Shown here piece by piece: positions 51,862-61,383 of a stretch of 64,000 nt of DNA (the stretch's first letter is position 1; each line of letters opens with the position of its first letter). The DNA is from Methanolobus sp. ZRKC5. GTDB taxonomy: Archaea; Halobacteriota; Methanosarcinia; Methanosarcinales; Methanosarcinaceae. A program made the translations under genes and the position numbers. The notes under the pieces are model-generated. The model saw only the letters and a program-made list of their open reading frames with translations, did not search any database and was not told the origin of the DNA. The stretch spans positions 868,001 to 932,000 of the forward strand of contig NZ_CP151792.1 of the NCBI RefSeq assembly GCF_038446525.1. The letters are read 5' to 3'.

Positions 51862-52392
51862 ATGAAAAATATCTGGACACAGCATCTGGAACGATCAAAT
51901 ACTGAAGATAGTGACAAGGGAACTAGATTCACTAAGATGCTGCATTCACTTGTAAGAACAGGTGTAAACACAGATGATTCTGTAGCAACCAAATTATTCT
52001 TTTCCGGAAACATCACTTCAAACGATCTATCTTATTCTATTGTAGATGACATGGATATTACTCCAGTCAAAGAAGACAAGATAAACGGACTTAATAATGG
52101 ACTTATTAAAGCTTCATATGTAGCAGAGACTGAGCTTAATGTATGGGCAGCAAAAAGCCAAAAAGGGCATGAAATTGGACTTGAATCTTTAAGTCATGAC
52201 CATGTCAGATTACTGATGGCAGAAGACGGACGGCTTTTTCTCAGATACGATGTTGCAGGTGAGACTCCTTTTGAGATGACGGTTAAGTCAGAAAACGAAG
52301 CTATGCAGATAATAGAAGAAGATAATGCAACTACTGAACAATTGTATCCCAAAAATCCAGAATTAAAATGGATTAAAATATCAGCACTTTAA
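51862..52392 (+). CDS. Hypothetical protein of the chemotaxis cluster
   Basis: From the ATG at 51862 (behind GGTTGA) the product is 176 residues: MKNIWTQHLERSNTEDSDKGTRFTKMLHSLVRTG, then TELNVWAAKSQKGHEIGLESLSHDHVRLLMAEDGRLFLRYDVAGETPFEMTV. It is a soluble alpha-beta protein without a signal peptide. I do not recognise a family. A role with the CheC proteins is possible from position only. Its own possible promoter lies before it, as a TTTTTTAACGG tract. Confidence 0.5.
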   Translation: MKNIWTQHLERSNTEDSDKGTRFTKMLHSLVRTGVNTDDSVATKLFFSGNITSNDLSYSIVDDMDITPVKEDKINGLNNGLIKASYVAETELNVWAAKSQKGHEIGLESLSHDHVRLLMAEDGRLFLRYDVAGETPFEMTVKSENEAMQIIEEDNATTEQLYPKNPELKWIKISAL

Positions 52393-52501
52393 TATAATAC
52401 AATGAATTCAATGGTAAAGATTAAAAACTATAACAGACATTAATATATAAATATAGTATATTTACTGATTAAATGCAAATCGATAAAGGAGACCTATAAT
52501 C

Positions 52502-53128
52502 ATGATGGACATTGCAATATATTCACTTGTTGATGATATGGTCAGCAAAGCAGGGACCGAAGGTGTTGTAGAATACTGGCTTCGCGTAGGTGAAAGCTAT
52601 GCTGAGAGAATGGGAAAAGAAGCATACGTGGGATGGCCCGCTTTTAATGTGGCAATGAAAGACGGAAGAACCTCATTAACGGTTGAAGGAGCTGTCAATG
52701 TTCAAACCGATCTTGCCATCACTGACAAAGACGGAGATGTCATTGGATATGTCTATGCTTTAAAAACATGCCCTATGGCACCTACCATGGGAAGATACAT
52801 TTCAAGAATTGGACCAATTCCGGATTCTGACACAGATGTTGCAGATAGTTACAACAACCGTATAAGAGATTCCGCTGTTTCAAATTATTGTATTACCCAC
52901 CAGAAATTCAGAGAAGTTGCAGGAAACAACATTACTGTTGCAAAACAGGCACTTGAGTGTCTGCAACTGGCAAATAAAGGAATGACCGGTGAAGTAAAAA
53001 TGGTAACTGACAATCTTTCCAGAATCAATGTAGATGAAAGACACATTAAAAGCATACTGCGTAATGCGTCCTGTGTCTTTGCCCTTATTGTAAAAGGCAA
53101 GAGTGCAGGCGAAGAGATAATTGATTAA
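52502..53128 (+). CDS. C-x39-C-x2-H protein, first of a paralogous pair
   Basis: The 208-residue product starts with MMDIAIYSLVDDMVSKAG and is preceded by AAAGGAGACC and a good TATA element (TATATAAATATAGTATATTT). Residue Cys90 in LKTCPMAPTMGRYI and Cys130-Ile-Thr-His133 in NYCITHQKFREV correspond to Cys87 and Cys127-Met-Met-His130 of the next gene, with the same 40-residue spacing. The layout of conserved C-P...C...H faintly recalls L-2-amino-thiazoline-4-carboxylate hydrolases, but similarity is weak. A metal, haem or ligand-sensing role is possible. Confidence 0.55.
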   Translation: MMDIAIYSLVDDMVSKAGTEGVVEYWLRVGESYAERMGKEAYVGWPAFNVAMKDGRTSLTVEGAVNVQTDLAITDKDGDVIGYVYALKTCPMAPTMGRYISRIGPIPDSDTDVADSYNNRIRDSAVSNYCITHQKFREVAGNNITVAKQALECLQLANKGMTGEVKMVTDNLSRINVDERHIKSILRNASCVFALIVKGKSAGEEIID

Positions 53129-53138
53129 TGGTGATCAT

Positions 53139-53744
53139 ATGGCTGAAAATATAGGCTCAAATCCTTTTGTTGACGTGTCAGTATATCTCTTTTTTGAAGA
53201 TATTTCTGATAAGCAGGGCGTAGAAGGCTTTACCAATTACATGGTAGGACAGGCTGAATCTCTTGCAAAATCCGTACCGGAAGAAGAATATAAGACATGG
53301 GACGATTTCACAAATGCTGTTGTGAACGGAGAATCAGTTCTTTCATCATTTGAAAGCATTGGACAGATCAGCAAGTATGGTTTTGTCACCAATGTCTGTC
53401 CATTCTCCAAGGCTATAAGAGAATACATAAAACGTATCGGTAATTTCAATCCGGTGCATATGGAAGCGACTGACCACTACAATCACACCATACAGCCATC
53501 TGCTGCGCACAGCGCATGTATGATGCACCAGACCTACCGCAAGGAAGTGGCAAAGAGAATAAAGATCGATGGAAAACCACTTCAATATGCACAGATAGCT
53601 GCAAAGGCATATACCGGAAAGATAGCACTTCCTCCTGAATCATGGAAAAAAGTATTACTGGAAAAAGCAGGAATTTCCGAAACTCAGGGATTCATGGAAA
53701 TGAGAGAGAACAGTTGTCTTTATCTGTTATACGTTGAAGAATAA
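53139..53744 (+). CDS. C-x39-C-x2-H protein, second of a paralogous pair
   Basis: From ATG 53139 (behind GGTGATCAT; an ATG at 53121 would overlap the preceding gene) the product is 201 residues: MAENIGSNPFVDVSVYLFFEDISDKQG. It shares with its neighbour the pattern VCPFSKAIREYIKRIG, YNHTI and ACMMHQTYRKEV, at equal spacing. It has more His residues in the middle (VHMEATDHYNHT, AAHS), which could ligate a metal. No signal peptide. The two genes are 10 bases apart and should be co-transcribed from the promoter at about 52445. Confidence 0.55.
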   Translation: MAENIGSNPFVDVSVYLFFEDISDKQGVEGFTNYMVGQAESLAKSVPEEEYKTWDDFTNAVVNGESVLSSFESIGQISKYGFVTNVCPFSKAIREYIKRIGNFNPVHMEATDHYNHTIQPSAAHSACMMHQTYRKEVAKRIKIDGKPLQYAQIAAKAYTGKIALPPESWKKVLLEKAGISETQGFMEMRENSCLYLLYVEE

Positions 53745-53805
53745 AAATAGAGTTGGTTTGGAGTTGGTAGGAAGATTTATACCACTCTAAAACCGATTTC
53801 TATTG

Positions 53806-55095
53806 ATGCATCCCATAATAGTTTTCCTTTTTTCCCTGATACTTATACTGTTTCTTACCGCAAGGTTGAGAATACATCCTTTTTTGGGTCTTATTTTAAC
53901 ATCAGTTATTACAGGCATTCTTGCAGGTGAAGCATCAACGACCATCGGTGTAATTACAAGCGGAATGGGAAAAGTCTTTTCCAATTTTGCAATTATTATC
54001 ACTGCCGGAAGTATAATCGGCCTTATACTACACAGGACAGGCGGTGCTAAAATAATCGCCGCTGATGTAATCAGAATATCAAGAAAACCACTTTTTGGTC
54101 TCAACATCCTTGGGTTTGTCTTTGCTGTACCGCTTATGTGCTGCATCCTTGCTTATGTTATATTCATCCCTGTTGCAAAAGAAATCAGATTAAAAGAAGG
54201 TTTCCCAAAAGTACTAACCGCATCAATTCTTGTTTTTGGGACACTGGCATCATACAACCTTGTATATCCATCGCCTGTTATCTATTCAGCAGCTTTTGAA
54301 CTTGGAGTTCATAAGAGTGATATATTATTACCGGGCATAGTTCTCGCATTTATAGTTTCCATGGTGGGCTACTTTTATGCTACAAAGTTCTGCATTTTTG
54401 GAAAAGAGGATGAACCTACATTAGAGAATGATATTTATGAACAGGTTTCCAGCGAGCTGGTCAATTTCGGAAGGTTTGCTGCCTACACACCAATAGGACT
54501 TCCTGTTGCACTTATTCTTGCCGATGTATTTACAAATATAACATTGTTCAATGTTCTGGGAGAGCCAGATATGGCTCTGCTCATTGGAGTGATTATGGCT
54601 ATTTTGTTTGCATACAGACAATATAGTCCTGATAATGTAAGGGAATGGATTGAAAAAGCAGTTAAAAGAAGTGGCGTTGTCATTCTGGATATGTGTGGAG
54701 GAGGCGCTCTTGGTGCCATTCTCGCAACTACAGGAGTAGGCGAAGAGATGGGAAGACTACTTACAGGGTTGAATATACCTGCACTTCTTATTCCTTTCCT
54801 CATTGCTGTTGCAATACAGAGTGTCCAGGGTTCAAGGGTTGTCACAATGCTGGTGGCACCTTCAATAGTGATACCTCTTATGCCGGTTCTTGGATTACCT
54901 ACAGAGATCGTGCTCTTTTCAATGGCATCGGGAACATTTCTTATTTCACATTTCAATGACCCGTTCTTCTGGATCTATAAAGATCTGGCAGAACTGGAAA
55001 CCGCTGAGGTTCTGAAAAGTTATACACTGGGTGGTGCTGTGATGGGAATCATCAGCCTTACGCTTACGGGTGTAGCATATCTACTCTTTTACTGA
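53806..55095 (+). CDS. GntP-family permease
   Basis: The 429-residue protein is a polytopic membrane protein with about 12 helices. IHPFLGLILTSVITGILAG near the N-terminus, IITAGSIIGLILHRTGGAKIIA, then AVAIQSVQGSRVVTMLVAPS and SGTFLISHFNDPFFWIYKDL are typical of the GntP/gluconate:H+ symporter family, which takes up gluconate or other small organic acids. For a methanogen the substrate is unclear. The start ATG 53806 follows the TTG at 53803 by three bases; no strong ribosome binding site, perhaps leaderless. Confidence 0.88.
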   Translation: MHPIIVFLFSLILILFLTARLRIHPFLGLILTSVITGILAGEASTTIGVITSGMGKVFSNFAIIITAGSIIGLILHRTGGAKIIAADVIRISRKPLFGLNILGFVFAVPLMCCILAYVIFIPVAKEIRLKEGFPKVLTASILVFGTLASYNLVYPSPVIYSAAFELGVHKSDILLPGIVLAFIVSMVGYFYATKFCIFGKEDEPTLENDIYEQVSSELVNFGRFAAYTPIGLPVALILADVFTNITLFNVLGEPDMALLIGVIMAILFAYRQYSPDNVREWIEKAVKRSGVVILDMCGGGALGAILATTGVGEEMGRLLTGLNIPALLIPFLIAVAIQSVQGSRVVTMLVAPSIVIPLMPVLGLPTEIVLFSMASGTFLISHFNDPFFWIYKDLAELETAEVLKSYTLGGAVMGIISLTLTGVAYLLFY

Positions 55096-55154
55096 ATGAA
55101 AGCGCAAAGAAAAAATAGAAAACAGACTGCTAACTTAGAATAAATGAAAAAAAG

Positions 55155-55180
55155 GACCGGTAAAGACCGGTCTTCTGTTT
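55155..55180. terminator. Bidirectional terminator between the permease and fpoO
   Basis: GACCGGT and ACCGGTC form a seven-base-pair stem with loop AAAG. On the minus strand CTTTTTTTCATTTA follows, giving a strong end for the fpo operon; on the plus strand TTCTGTTTT follows. Confidence 0.75.
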
Positions 55181-55186
55181 TAATGC

Positions 55187-55549
55187 TTAATGATGTTCGT
55201 GTTCTTCTTCAGCTTTTTCTGTTTCCCATGCATCATGTGCCTGGTCAATGGAACCAAGGCACTTCTTGCAGAGCTGAACAGTGTCTTCCTCAGCACCCTT
55301 TGAGAATGAAGGTCTGCTGATTGTTACATCATGCAACTGTGCTATAGCACCGCAGAATTCGCATTTGCCTGCTGAGCCACAGCTTGGGGATTCAGATTGC
55401 TTGTCGAAGCTTTTCTTTCCTGCATCAAGGCAGCCTTCGCAAAGACCCTGCCACATACCATGCGGATAGGAATGTGCGTACTTTGGCTTGAATATCCTCA
55501 CAGGAACTACTGTTGGGATAGCAACTCCACAAAGATCACAATCTGCCAT
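55187..55549 (-). CDS. fpoO: F420H2 dehydrogenase subunit FpoO
   Basis: The 120-residue soluble subunit has four CxxC pairs (Cys4/7, 37/40, 63/66, 94/97), the pattern of the Fpo-specific O subunit, with an acidic His-rich tail. It is found only in the fpo operon of Methanosarcinales; an iron-sulphur or zinc role has been proposed, and its exact part in the complex is unknown. It is the last gene of the operon and begins next to the fpoN stop. Confidence 0.9.
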   Translation of the reverse strand: MADCDLCGVAIPTVVPVRIFKPKYAHSYPHGMWQGLCEGCLDAGKKSFDKQSESPSCGSAGKCEFCGAIAQLHDVTISRPSFSKGAEEDTVQLCKKCLGSIDQAHDAWETEKAEEEHEHH

Positions 55550-55550
55550 T

Positions 55551-57002
55551 TTAGAAACCTCCAGGAATCAATACTTTTGCAGCTTCCATTGCCCAGTAGA
55601 CGAATGGTTCAGGCCAGAAACCAAGCACAAGTACACCAAGCACAGCAATTACCATTGCAATGGTGTATGGAAGTGGTTCTGATATCTTTTCACTCTCGGT
55701 TGGGAGGAAGTACATGTATTTGACGATCTTTGCATAGTAGTACAGTGATATTGCACTGTTAAGTATTGCAATTACTGCGAGCCACACAAACCCTGACTGG
55801 ATGGTTGATGAGAACAGAATGAACTTGCTCATGTAACCTGCTGTGAGCGGGATACCTGCCAGTGCAAATACGAACACTGTCATTGAAAGAGCAGTTATTG
55901 GCATTCTTCTGCCAAGTCCTCTGAAGTTGTCAATATGGTCAGGGTCAGTTGAATCCTTGTTCTCTGAAAGTATCATGTATGTCACAGCTGCAGTTGCAAT
56001 GAAAGCTCCTGCCTTCATGAAACCGTGTGACAGTGCATAGAAGATACCTCCACCAAGTGCCATGGGAGTGAGTACCACAAATGCCATTGTGATGTAGCCT
56101 GCCTGTGCAAGTGAAGAGTATGCAAGCATTCTCTTGACACTTGTCTGGTTAAGAGCTACAACGTTACCATATGTCATTGTGACAACTGCAAGTATTGCAA
56201 ATGCGATCTGCCATTCAGTCTGAAGGGCTATGAGTGCAACTACGAATATCTTAAGAGCTGCTACAATACCCATCTTCTTTGAACCGGCTGCAAGCAATGC
56301 AGACACTACTGAAGGTGCACCCTGATATGTATCAGGTGCCCACATGTGGAATGGTACAAGAGCGATCTTGAAACCAAATCCTGCTATCAGGAGAACCACT
56401 GCCACAAGTCCCATTGGACTTGATACAAGTACATCTGCGTTGGCTGCAATTCCCGGAATGCTGGTTGTGCCTGTTGCTCCGTACAGATAAGATATACCAA
56501 GAAGCATAAGAGCTGCTGAAAGTGAACCTATGATAAAGTATTTCAGCGCAGCCTCCAGTGACTTGGGGTTCTTCTTCTCAAAGCCTGCAAGCGCATAGGT
56601 TGCAAGACTTGCAAGTTCGAATGCAATGAACAATACCATGAGATCGTTTGCAGATGCAACGAACATCATGCCTATGGTTGCAAATAATCCGAGTGTGAAG
56701 AACTCTTCAGTGCTACTGTTGCCTTCAGTGTACTTTATACCTGAGATCGTAAAGAGTAATGCGACCACAAGGAACACTATCTTGAAGAACTGGGACAGAG
56801 CATCTATAGACACAGTGTCATTAAATGCCGTCGCCTGGGTTCCAAGACTTGAAACCGTGAAGAACAGGGCAACAATGACACCCAGTGTTGCGATGTAACC
56901 CAGTATCTTCTTTGACTCTGTCGGGATGAAAAGCCCGATAAGCAATACTGCCAGCCCTGTTAACACAAGGGATAGTTCAGGTGCAAATAACATTAGATCC
57001 AT
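55551..57002 (-). CDS. fpoN: F420H2 dehydrogenase subunit FpoN (NuoN-like)
   Basis: The 483-residue antiporter-like membrane subunit belongs to the NuoN family: MDLMLFAPELSLVLTGLAVLLIG start, LASLATYALAGFEKKNPKSLEAALKYFIIGSLSAALM, then VPFHMWAPDTYQGAPSVVSALLAAGSKKMG and RMLAYSSLAQAGYITMAFVVL, with the charged Lys and Glu of its proton channel. It pumps protons in the F420H2:methanophenazine oxidoreductase. Start ATG 57002 follows GGTGTGA. Confidence 0.97.
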   Translation of the reverse strand: MDLMLFAPELSLVLTGLAVLLIGLFIPTESKKILGYIATLGVIVALFFTVSSLGTQATAFNDTVSIDALSQFFKIVFLVVALLFTISGIKYTEGNSSTEEFFTLGLFATIGMMFVASANDLMVLFIAFELASLATYALAGFEKKNPKSLEAALKYFIIGSLSAALMLLGISYLYGATGTTSIPGIAANADVLVSSPMGLVAVVLLIAGFGFKIALVPFHMWAPDTYQGAPSVVSALLAAGSKKMGIVAALKIFVVALIALQTEWQIAFAILAVVTMTYGNVVALNQTSVKRMLAYSSLAQAGYITMAFVVLTPMALGGGIFYALSHGFMKAGAFIATAAVTYMILSENKDSTDPDHIDNFRGLGRRMPITALSMTVFVFALAGIPLTAGYMSKFILFSSTIQSGFVWLAVIAILNSAISLYYYAKIVKYMYFLPTESEKISEPLPYTIAMVIAVLGVLVLGFWPEPFVYWAMEAAKVLIPGGF

Positions 57003-57005
57003 TAT

Positions 57006-58493
57006 TCACACCCCCATGACAGCCATTAGGCTGATTATCTGTTCTGAATTAGTCAACATCATATCAAGCACCGGGCTTGGGTTAAGTCCGAAGTACAGTA
57101 TGAGAATCGCAATGATACCCATTGAAAGTGTTTGATAACTATTGATATCAAAAACTGTACCGAGCTTCTCATTGTAAACACCAAACATTGCCCTCTGGAG
57201 AGCCCACAGGTGATAAGCTGCCGTTATTACGATAGCAAGCAGTGCAATAATTACGTAGACAGGGAGATTTACGAAACTTCCTGCAAGCACTGATACTTCC
57301 GCAATGAAACCAGTAAGTCCTGGGAGTCCAAGGGATGCCATAAAGGTAAATACCATGATAGTTGCCAGTTTTGGCATCTTCTGTGCAAGGCCTCCAAGAT
57401 CATTAATAATCCTTGTGCCTGTTGCATTGTTGATTACGCCACATGACATGAACATAATACTCATGATAAGTCCGTGTGAGAACTGCTGGAACATTGCTCC
57501 TGATACGGAGAGTGATACCAGACCAGCTGCACCAAGTGTTACGTAACCCATGTGACTTACACTGGAGTATGCAACCATTTTCTTGAGGTCCTTCTGTGAG
57601 AGTGCAAGGAATGCACCGTAGAGTATACTTACAGAACCAAGAACTGCCATTATGGTTATCATCAGGTTTGGTGATGCTGTGAATGGCAACATTGGAAGCA
57701 TGATCTTAAAGAGACCATATCCACCGATCTTGAGCATGACAAAGAGCACACTGCCGGCAGTTGGTGCCTCAGTATATGCATCAGGAAGCCATGAATGGAA
57801 CGGGAAACTTGGTATCTTGACAATGAAACCAAAGAGCAGTGCAAGGAATATCATATCCTTTACAATTCCGGATTCAATGAACTGGAATTGGGCAATAAGT
57901 GTTGGTATGTCCAGAGTTGGTACTCCTGTCATATCCCATGCTGCGAAGTAAAGTCCGAATATACCGAGCAGCATCACAAGAGAAGCCACGTGAGTGTATA
58001 TGAAGAACTTTATTGCTGCATGATGTTTGTTGGGTCCTCCCCATATGCTCACCATGAAGAAGAGCGGTATGAGTGTAAGTTCCCAGAACACGTAAAACAG
58101 GAAGAAGTCCAGTGAAGTGAATACACCAATGACTGCACCCTCTGTTGCAAGTATACATGCATAGAACTTGTTCGGTGATTTCCTTTCATCGTTCCATGTA
58201 AACAGAACGAGAAGTGGAAGGACAATTGCATTGAGAAGTATCAATGGCATTGAAATTCCGTCAACACCGAGGTGGTAGGTAATTCCAAGGGAAGGTACCC
58301 ACTGTGCAAGTTCCTCGAATTGATTAGCAGCTATACTGCTGTCGAAGTTAAAGTACATGTATACTGTAAGTAACAGTACAGAAACAGTAGCTACCAAGGC
58401 AAGTGACCTTGCCTGTTCTTTTGTTTTTGTTAATAATGTTAGTGCTGCAAATATCAGAGGTATCAGCACGATCAAAGATAGTATCGGCAACAT
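57006..58493 (-). CDS. fpoM: F420H2 dehydrogenase subunit FpoM (NuoM-like)
   Basis: The 495-residue antiporter-like subunit shows FPFHSWLPDAYTEAPTAGSVLFVMLKIGGYG, KKMVAYSSVSHMGYVTLG and the WELTLIPLFFMVSIWGG glutamate. The start ATG 58493 overlaps the fpoL stop by one base (TGATG) and follows GGAGGT; the TTG at 58496 is rejected. Second proton-pumping subunit of the membrane arm. Confidence 0.97.
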   Translation of the reverse strand: MLPILSLIVLIPLIFAALTLLTKTKEQARSLALVATVSVLLLTVYMYFNFDSSIAANQFEELAQWVPSLGITYHLGVDGISMPLILLNAIVLPLLVLFTWNDERKSPNKFYACILATEGAVIGVFTSLDFFLFYVFWELTLIPLFFMVSIWGGPNKHHAAIKFFIYTHVASLVMLLGIFGLYFAAWDMTGVPTLDIPTLIAQFQFIESGIVKDMIFLALLFGFIVKIPSFPFHSWLPDAYTEAPTAGSVLFVMLKIGGYGLFKIMLPMLPFTASPNLMITIMAVLGSVSILYGAFLALSQKDLKKMVAYSSVSHMGYVTLGAAGLVSLSVSGAMFQQFSHGLIMSIMFMSCGVINNATGTRIINDLGGLAQKMPKLATIMVFTFMASLGLPGLTGFIAEVSVLAGSFVNLPVYVIIALLAIVITAAYHLWALQRAMFGVYNEKLGTVFDINSYQTLSMGIIAILILYFGLNPSPVLDMMLTNSEQIISLMAVMGV

Positions 58494-60505
58494 CAAAGTA
58501 CCTCCATTACCACTGTAATAAGTATGACCAGAAGACTTACTCCGGTTATCACTGCAGTGGCGTAATTCTGTACAGCTCCTGTCTGGAATTGACGTAGTGA
58601 TTCACCAGTCTCCAGTGTAAGGTCACCAAACCAGTTAACTATCCAGTCAAATCCTCTGTCAGCGGCACGTCCTGCAAAGGCAAATCCTTCGTAGATGACC
58701 TTGACTGAGAAGAAGTTCGTGAAGATAGAGTTCTGGTAGTACCTGTTGTACAGAAGTTTGTAAATAGGGTTGTTTCTTGAAACAAGGCTGTCCATATTGA
58801 CGATCTTCAGTCCGTAGACAAGGAAAGCAATCAGGAAACCTGCAACTGCGACGATCAGTGGCATCCAGAGTATGAGCATTGGCTCATGTCCTGCATGTTC
58901 TGCAAGGTGGTAGCCACCAAGTGATGCAAGTTCGGAAATGTCCACATGCACGAAATTGTTCATGAAGGTATCACTTACAAAAGTGTTGAATGTCTTTGAG
59001 GCCAGGCCACCGAAGAACAGTGCAAACACTGCAAGTATTGAAAGAGGGACCGTCATTGATGCAGGTGACTCGTGTCCACCGTAATCTGTACGTGGCTTTC
59101 CGTAGAATGTCATAAATAGAAGCCTGAAGATATACAGGGATGTCAGCAGAGCTGCAGCGATAGAAAGTGCGTATGGGATCCATGATCCGGTTGTTTCTCC
59201 AAAGAGATATGCGCTTTCGATAATCGCATCCTTACTGAAGAAACCACTTGTACCGATGGATGTTCCCGGAATACCAATACCTGAAAGTGCCAGGGCTGCA
59301 GCGATCATTGTTGCTGCGGTTATTGGCATTACTTTAGCAACGCCACCAAGCTGTCTCATGTCGTGTGTACCTACAGCGTGAATAACACTACCTGCACACA
59401 GGAAGAGAAGAGCCTTGAAGAATGCGTGGTTGACCAGGTGGAAGAGTGATATACCTACTGCTTCAGCACCGATAGTTGCACCAACACCAAGACCAAGCAT
59501 CATGTAACCGAGCTGACTGATGGTGGAGTATGCAAGTACACGCTTAAGGTCGTTCATAACAATTCCCATTGTTGCTGCAAATATTGCAGTGAAAGCACCG
59601 AGGTATGCCACAATCATTAGTGAACTTGGAGCTGCGATGAACATTGGGAATGTTCTTGCTACCAGGTATACACCGGCTGTAACCATCGTTGCTGCGTGTA
59701 TGAGAGCTGAAACGGTTGTTGGACCTTCCATTGCATCAGGAAGCCACACATGAAGCGGGAACTGACCTGACTTACCAACAGCACCACCGAAGAATAAGAG
59801 TGTTATCAGTGTGATGTGACTTACTTCCATTCCGAAAATGTTTGCATTTATTGCTGCAATTTCAGGAATGTGAGCAAATATTACATCGAACCTGAGTATG
59901 TACACACCATCAGGAATGACGCCGTTGAATATCTTAAAGAGGTCTGAGAACAGGACAACTATTCCTGTAAGGAACATCACGTCACCAATTCTGGTTGTCA
60001 GGAAAGCTTTCTTTGCTGCTGTTGCAGCGGATGGCTTATGGAACCAGAATCCGATGAGTAAGTATGAACAAACACCCACAAGTTCCCAGCAAATGAAGAG
60101 CTGCAGGATGTTGTCTGAAAGAACCAGACCAAGCATTGAAGCTGTGAACAATGCTGTTTCGGCAAAGTACCTGGACTGTGCCTTGTCATGTGACATGTAG
60201 CCTAATGAATAGATGTGAATAAGCAGACTGACAAATGTCACCATTGTAAGCATAACAGCTGCCAGCGGATCAACAAGGATACCTATGTTGAGCATGGCGA
60301 ACCAGCTGTATGACTGGGTCACAACTTCTTCAGGGTTTGCGAGTAATCTCAATGTTATCAATAATGATAGCACAAATGATGTTGCAATAGCTGCTATTGG
60401 AATTATTGCACCGCCGGTTGGCAGTTTTTTTCCGAAGAAAAAAGTCAGCACAAAGGCCAATGCAGGCAGGAGTGGTATTAAGAATGCGAGATCTTCTACT
60501 GCCAT
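58493..60505 (-). CDS. fpoL: F420H2 dehydrogenase subunit FpoL (NuoL-like)
   Basis: The 670-residue subunit has the NuoL hallmarks: CWELVGVCSYLLIGFWFHKPSAATAAKKAFLTTRIGD, FPLHVWLPDAMEGPTTVSALIHAATMVTAG, KRVLAYSTISQLGYMMLGLG, HLVNHAFFKALLFLCAGS, and the long lateral C-terminal helix region. ATG 60505 after GAGGTGG is chosen over GTG 60514, which lies in fpoK. Largest proton-pumping subunit. Confidence 0.97.
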   Translation of the reverse strand: MAVEDLAFLIPLLPALAFVLTFFFGKKLPTGGAIIPIAAIATSFVLSLLITLRLLANPEEVVTQSYSWFAMLNIGILVDPLAAVMLTMVTFVSLLIHIYSLGYMSHDKAQSRYFAETALFTASMLGLVLSDNILQLFICWELVGVCSYLLIGFWFHKPSAATAAKKAFLTTRIGDVMFLTGIVVLFSDLFKIFNGVIPDGVYILRFDVIFAHIPEIAAINANIFGMEVSHITLITLLFFGGAVGKSGQFPLHVWLPDAMEGPTTVSALIHAATMVTAGVYLVARTFPMFIAAPSSLMIVAYLGAFTAIFAATMGIVMNDLKRVLAYSTISQLGYMMLGLGVGATIGAEAVGISLFHLVNHAFFKALLFLCAGSVIHAVGTHDMRQLGGVAKVMPITAATMIAAALALSGIGIPGTSIGTSGFFSKDAIIESAYLFGETTGSWIPYALSIAAALLTSLYIFRLLFMTFYGKPRTDYGGHESPASMTVPLSILAVFALFFGGLASKTFNTFVSDTFMNNFVHVDISELASLGGYHLAEHAGHEPMLILWMPLIVAVAGFLIAFLVYGLKIVNMDSLVSRNNPIYKLLYNRYYQNSIFTNFFSVKVIYEGFAFAGRAADRGFDWIVNWFGDLTLETGESLRQFQTGAVQNYATAVITGVSLLVILITVVMEVL

Positions 60506-60507
60506 TT

Positions 60508-60813
60508 TTACCACCTCAGTATGTTAATGGTGTCAAGACTAATTGTGTCCTTCATTCTGTAAATGGACATCAATATAGCAAATCCAATTGCTGCTTCACA
60601 TGCTGCCAGTGCGATGGAGAACAAAGCAAATACCTGTCCTGTAAGATCACCATTGTAGCTTGAAAATGCCACAAGGTTAAGGTTTGCTGAGTTAAGCATC
60701 AATTCTATGCACATCAGAATACGGATACCACTGCGCTGTGTCATCAGTCCATAAAGACCTATGGAAAAGATAACTGCAGAAAGAGCTAGGTAAGCGACGA
60801 TTGGTATCATCAA
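60508..60813 (-). CDS. fpoK: F420H2 dehydrogenase subunit FpoK (NuoK-like)
   Basis: The 101-residue subunit has three helices and the conserved Glu in [20 protein letters not shown] and in [19 protein letters not shown], as in NuoK. The start overlaps the end of the fpoJ2 gene (ATG 60813 against its stop at 60810-60812). Part of the membrane arm with FpoJ. Confidence 0.96.
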   Translation of the reverse strand: MMIPIVAYLALSAVIFSIGLYGLMTQRSGIRILMCIELMLNSANLNLVAFSSYNGDLTGQVFALFSIALAACEAAIGFAILMSIYRMKDTISLDTINILRW

Positions 60814-61115
60814 TTATCATCTCCTTTTGCCATGTAGATAGCACCCATCAATGCGGACAACAATACGATGGATAATATTTCGAACGGAACCACGAAATCT
60901 GTAAAGATCAGCACTCCGATGCCCTCAATGTTACTCTGGTCATCCAGGTTTTGAGGGATCTGATCAAGTGATGGCCAGCCAGTTGAAGCAACTGCCACAA
61001 GTATGACTGACAGGAACAGAAGCGCAACTACCATACCCAATATACGTGGTTTCAGATAGTTATACGCAGACGTGATTATCTGCATCAAGGAGAATGAGAT
61101 TGTTTTATTCAGCAT
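60810..61115 (-). CDS. fpoJ: F420H2 dehydrogenase subunit FpoJ, C-terminal half (FpoJ2)
   Basis: From the ATG at 61115 the product is 101 residues ([10 protein letters not shown]...). Two helices ([18 protein letters not shown] and [19 protein letters not shown]) match the C-terminal two helices of NuoJ, with an acidic stretch between. The TTG at 61124 could be a start instead. It overlaps fpoJ1 by about 11 bases. NuoJ is thus split over two genes here. Confidence 0.85.
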   Translation of the reverse strand: MLNKTISFSLMQIITSAYNYLKPRILGMVVALLFLSVILVAVASTGWPSLDQIPQNLDDQSNIEGIGVLIFTDFVVPFEILSIVLLSALMGAIYMAKGDDN

Positions 61116-61383
61116 CTGTACCAAACTCCTTCTTTGTAAGCATTACAGCGAACAGGATCAATACTCCTATTGCACCGATGTATACGAGTACCTGTACTAC
61201 GCCAAGGAACTGTGCATTGAGCAATATGTAAAGAGCTGCAACAATGAACATTGTAACTACAAGCGCAATGGCTGCTCTTACTACATCTTTAGCAGTCACC
61301 ACAAACAGTGAGAATACTATTGCTGCAAATGCCAGTATCGCAAAGACGATCATTTCAATAATTGAGCCTATTGTGGTGTCCAT
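61105..61383 (-). CDS. fpoJ: F420H2 dehydrogenase subunit FpoJ, N-terminal half (FpoJ1)
   Basis: The 92-residue product has three helices and VVRAAIALVVTMFIVAALYILLNAQFLGVVQVLVYIGAIGVLILFAVML, the signature of the NuoJ N-terminal half with its functional pi-bulge region. It ends in EFGTDAE. It overlaps the fpoI end by 16 bases. Together with FpoJ2 it replaces the single NuoJ. Confidence 0.9.
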   Translation of the reverse strand: MDTTIGSIIEMIVFAILAFAAIVFSLFVVTAKDVVRAAIALVVTMFIVAALYILLNAQFLGVVQVLVYIGAIGVLILFAVMLTKKEFGTDAE

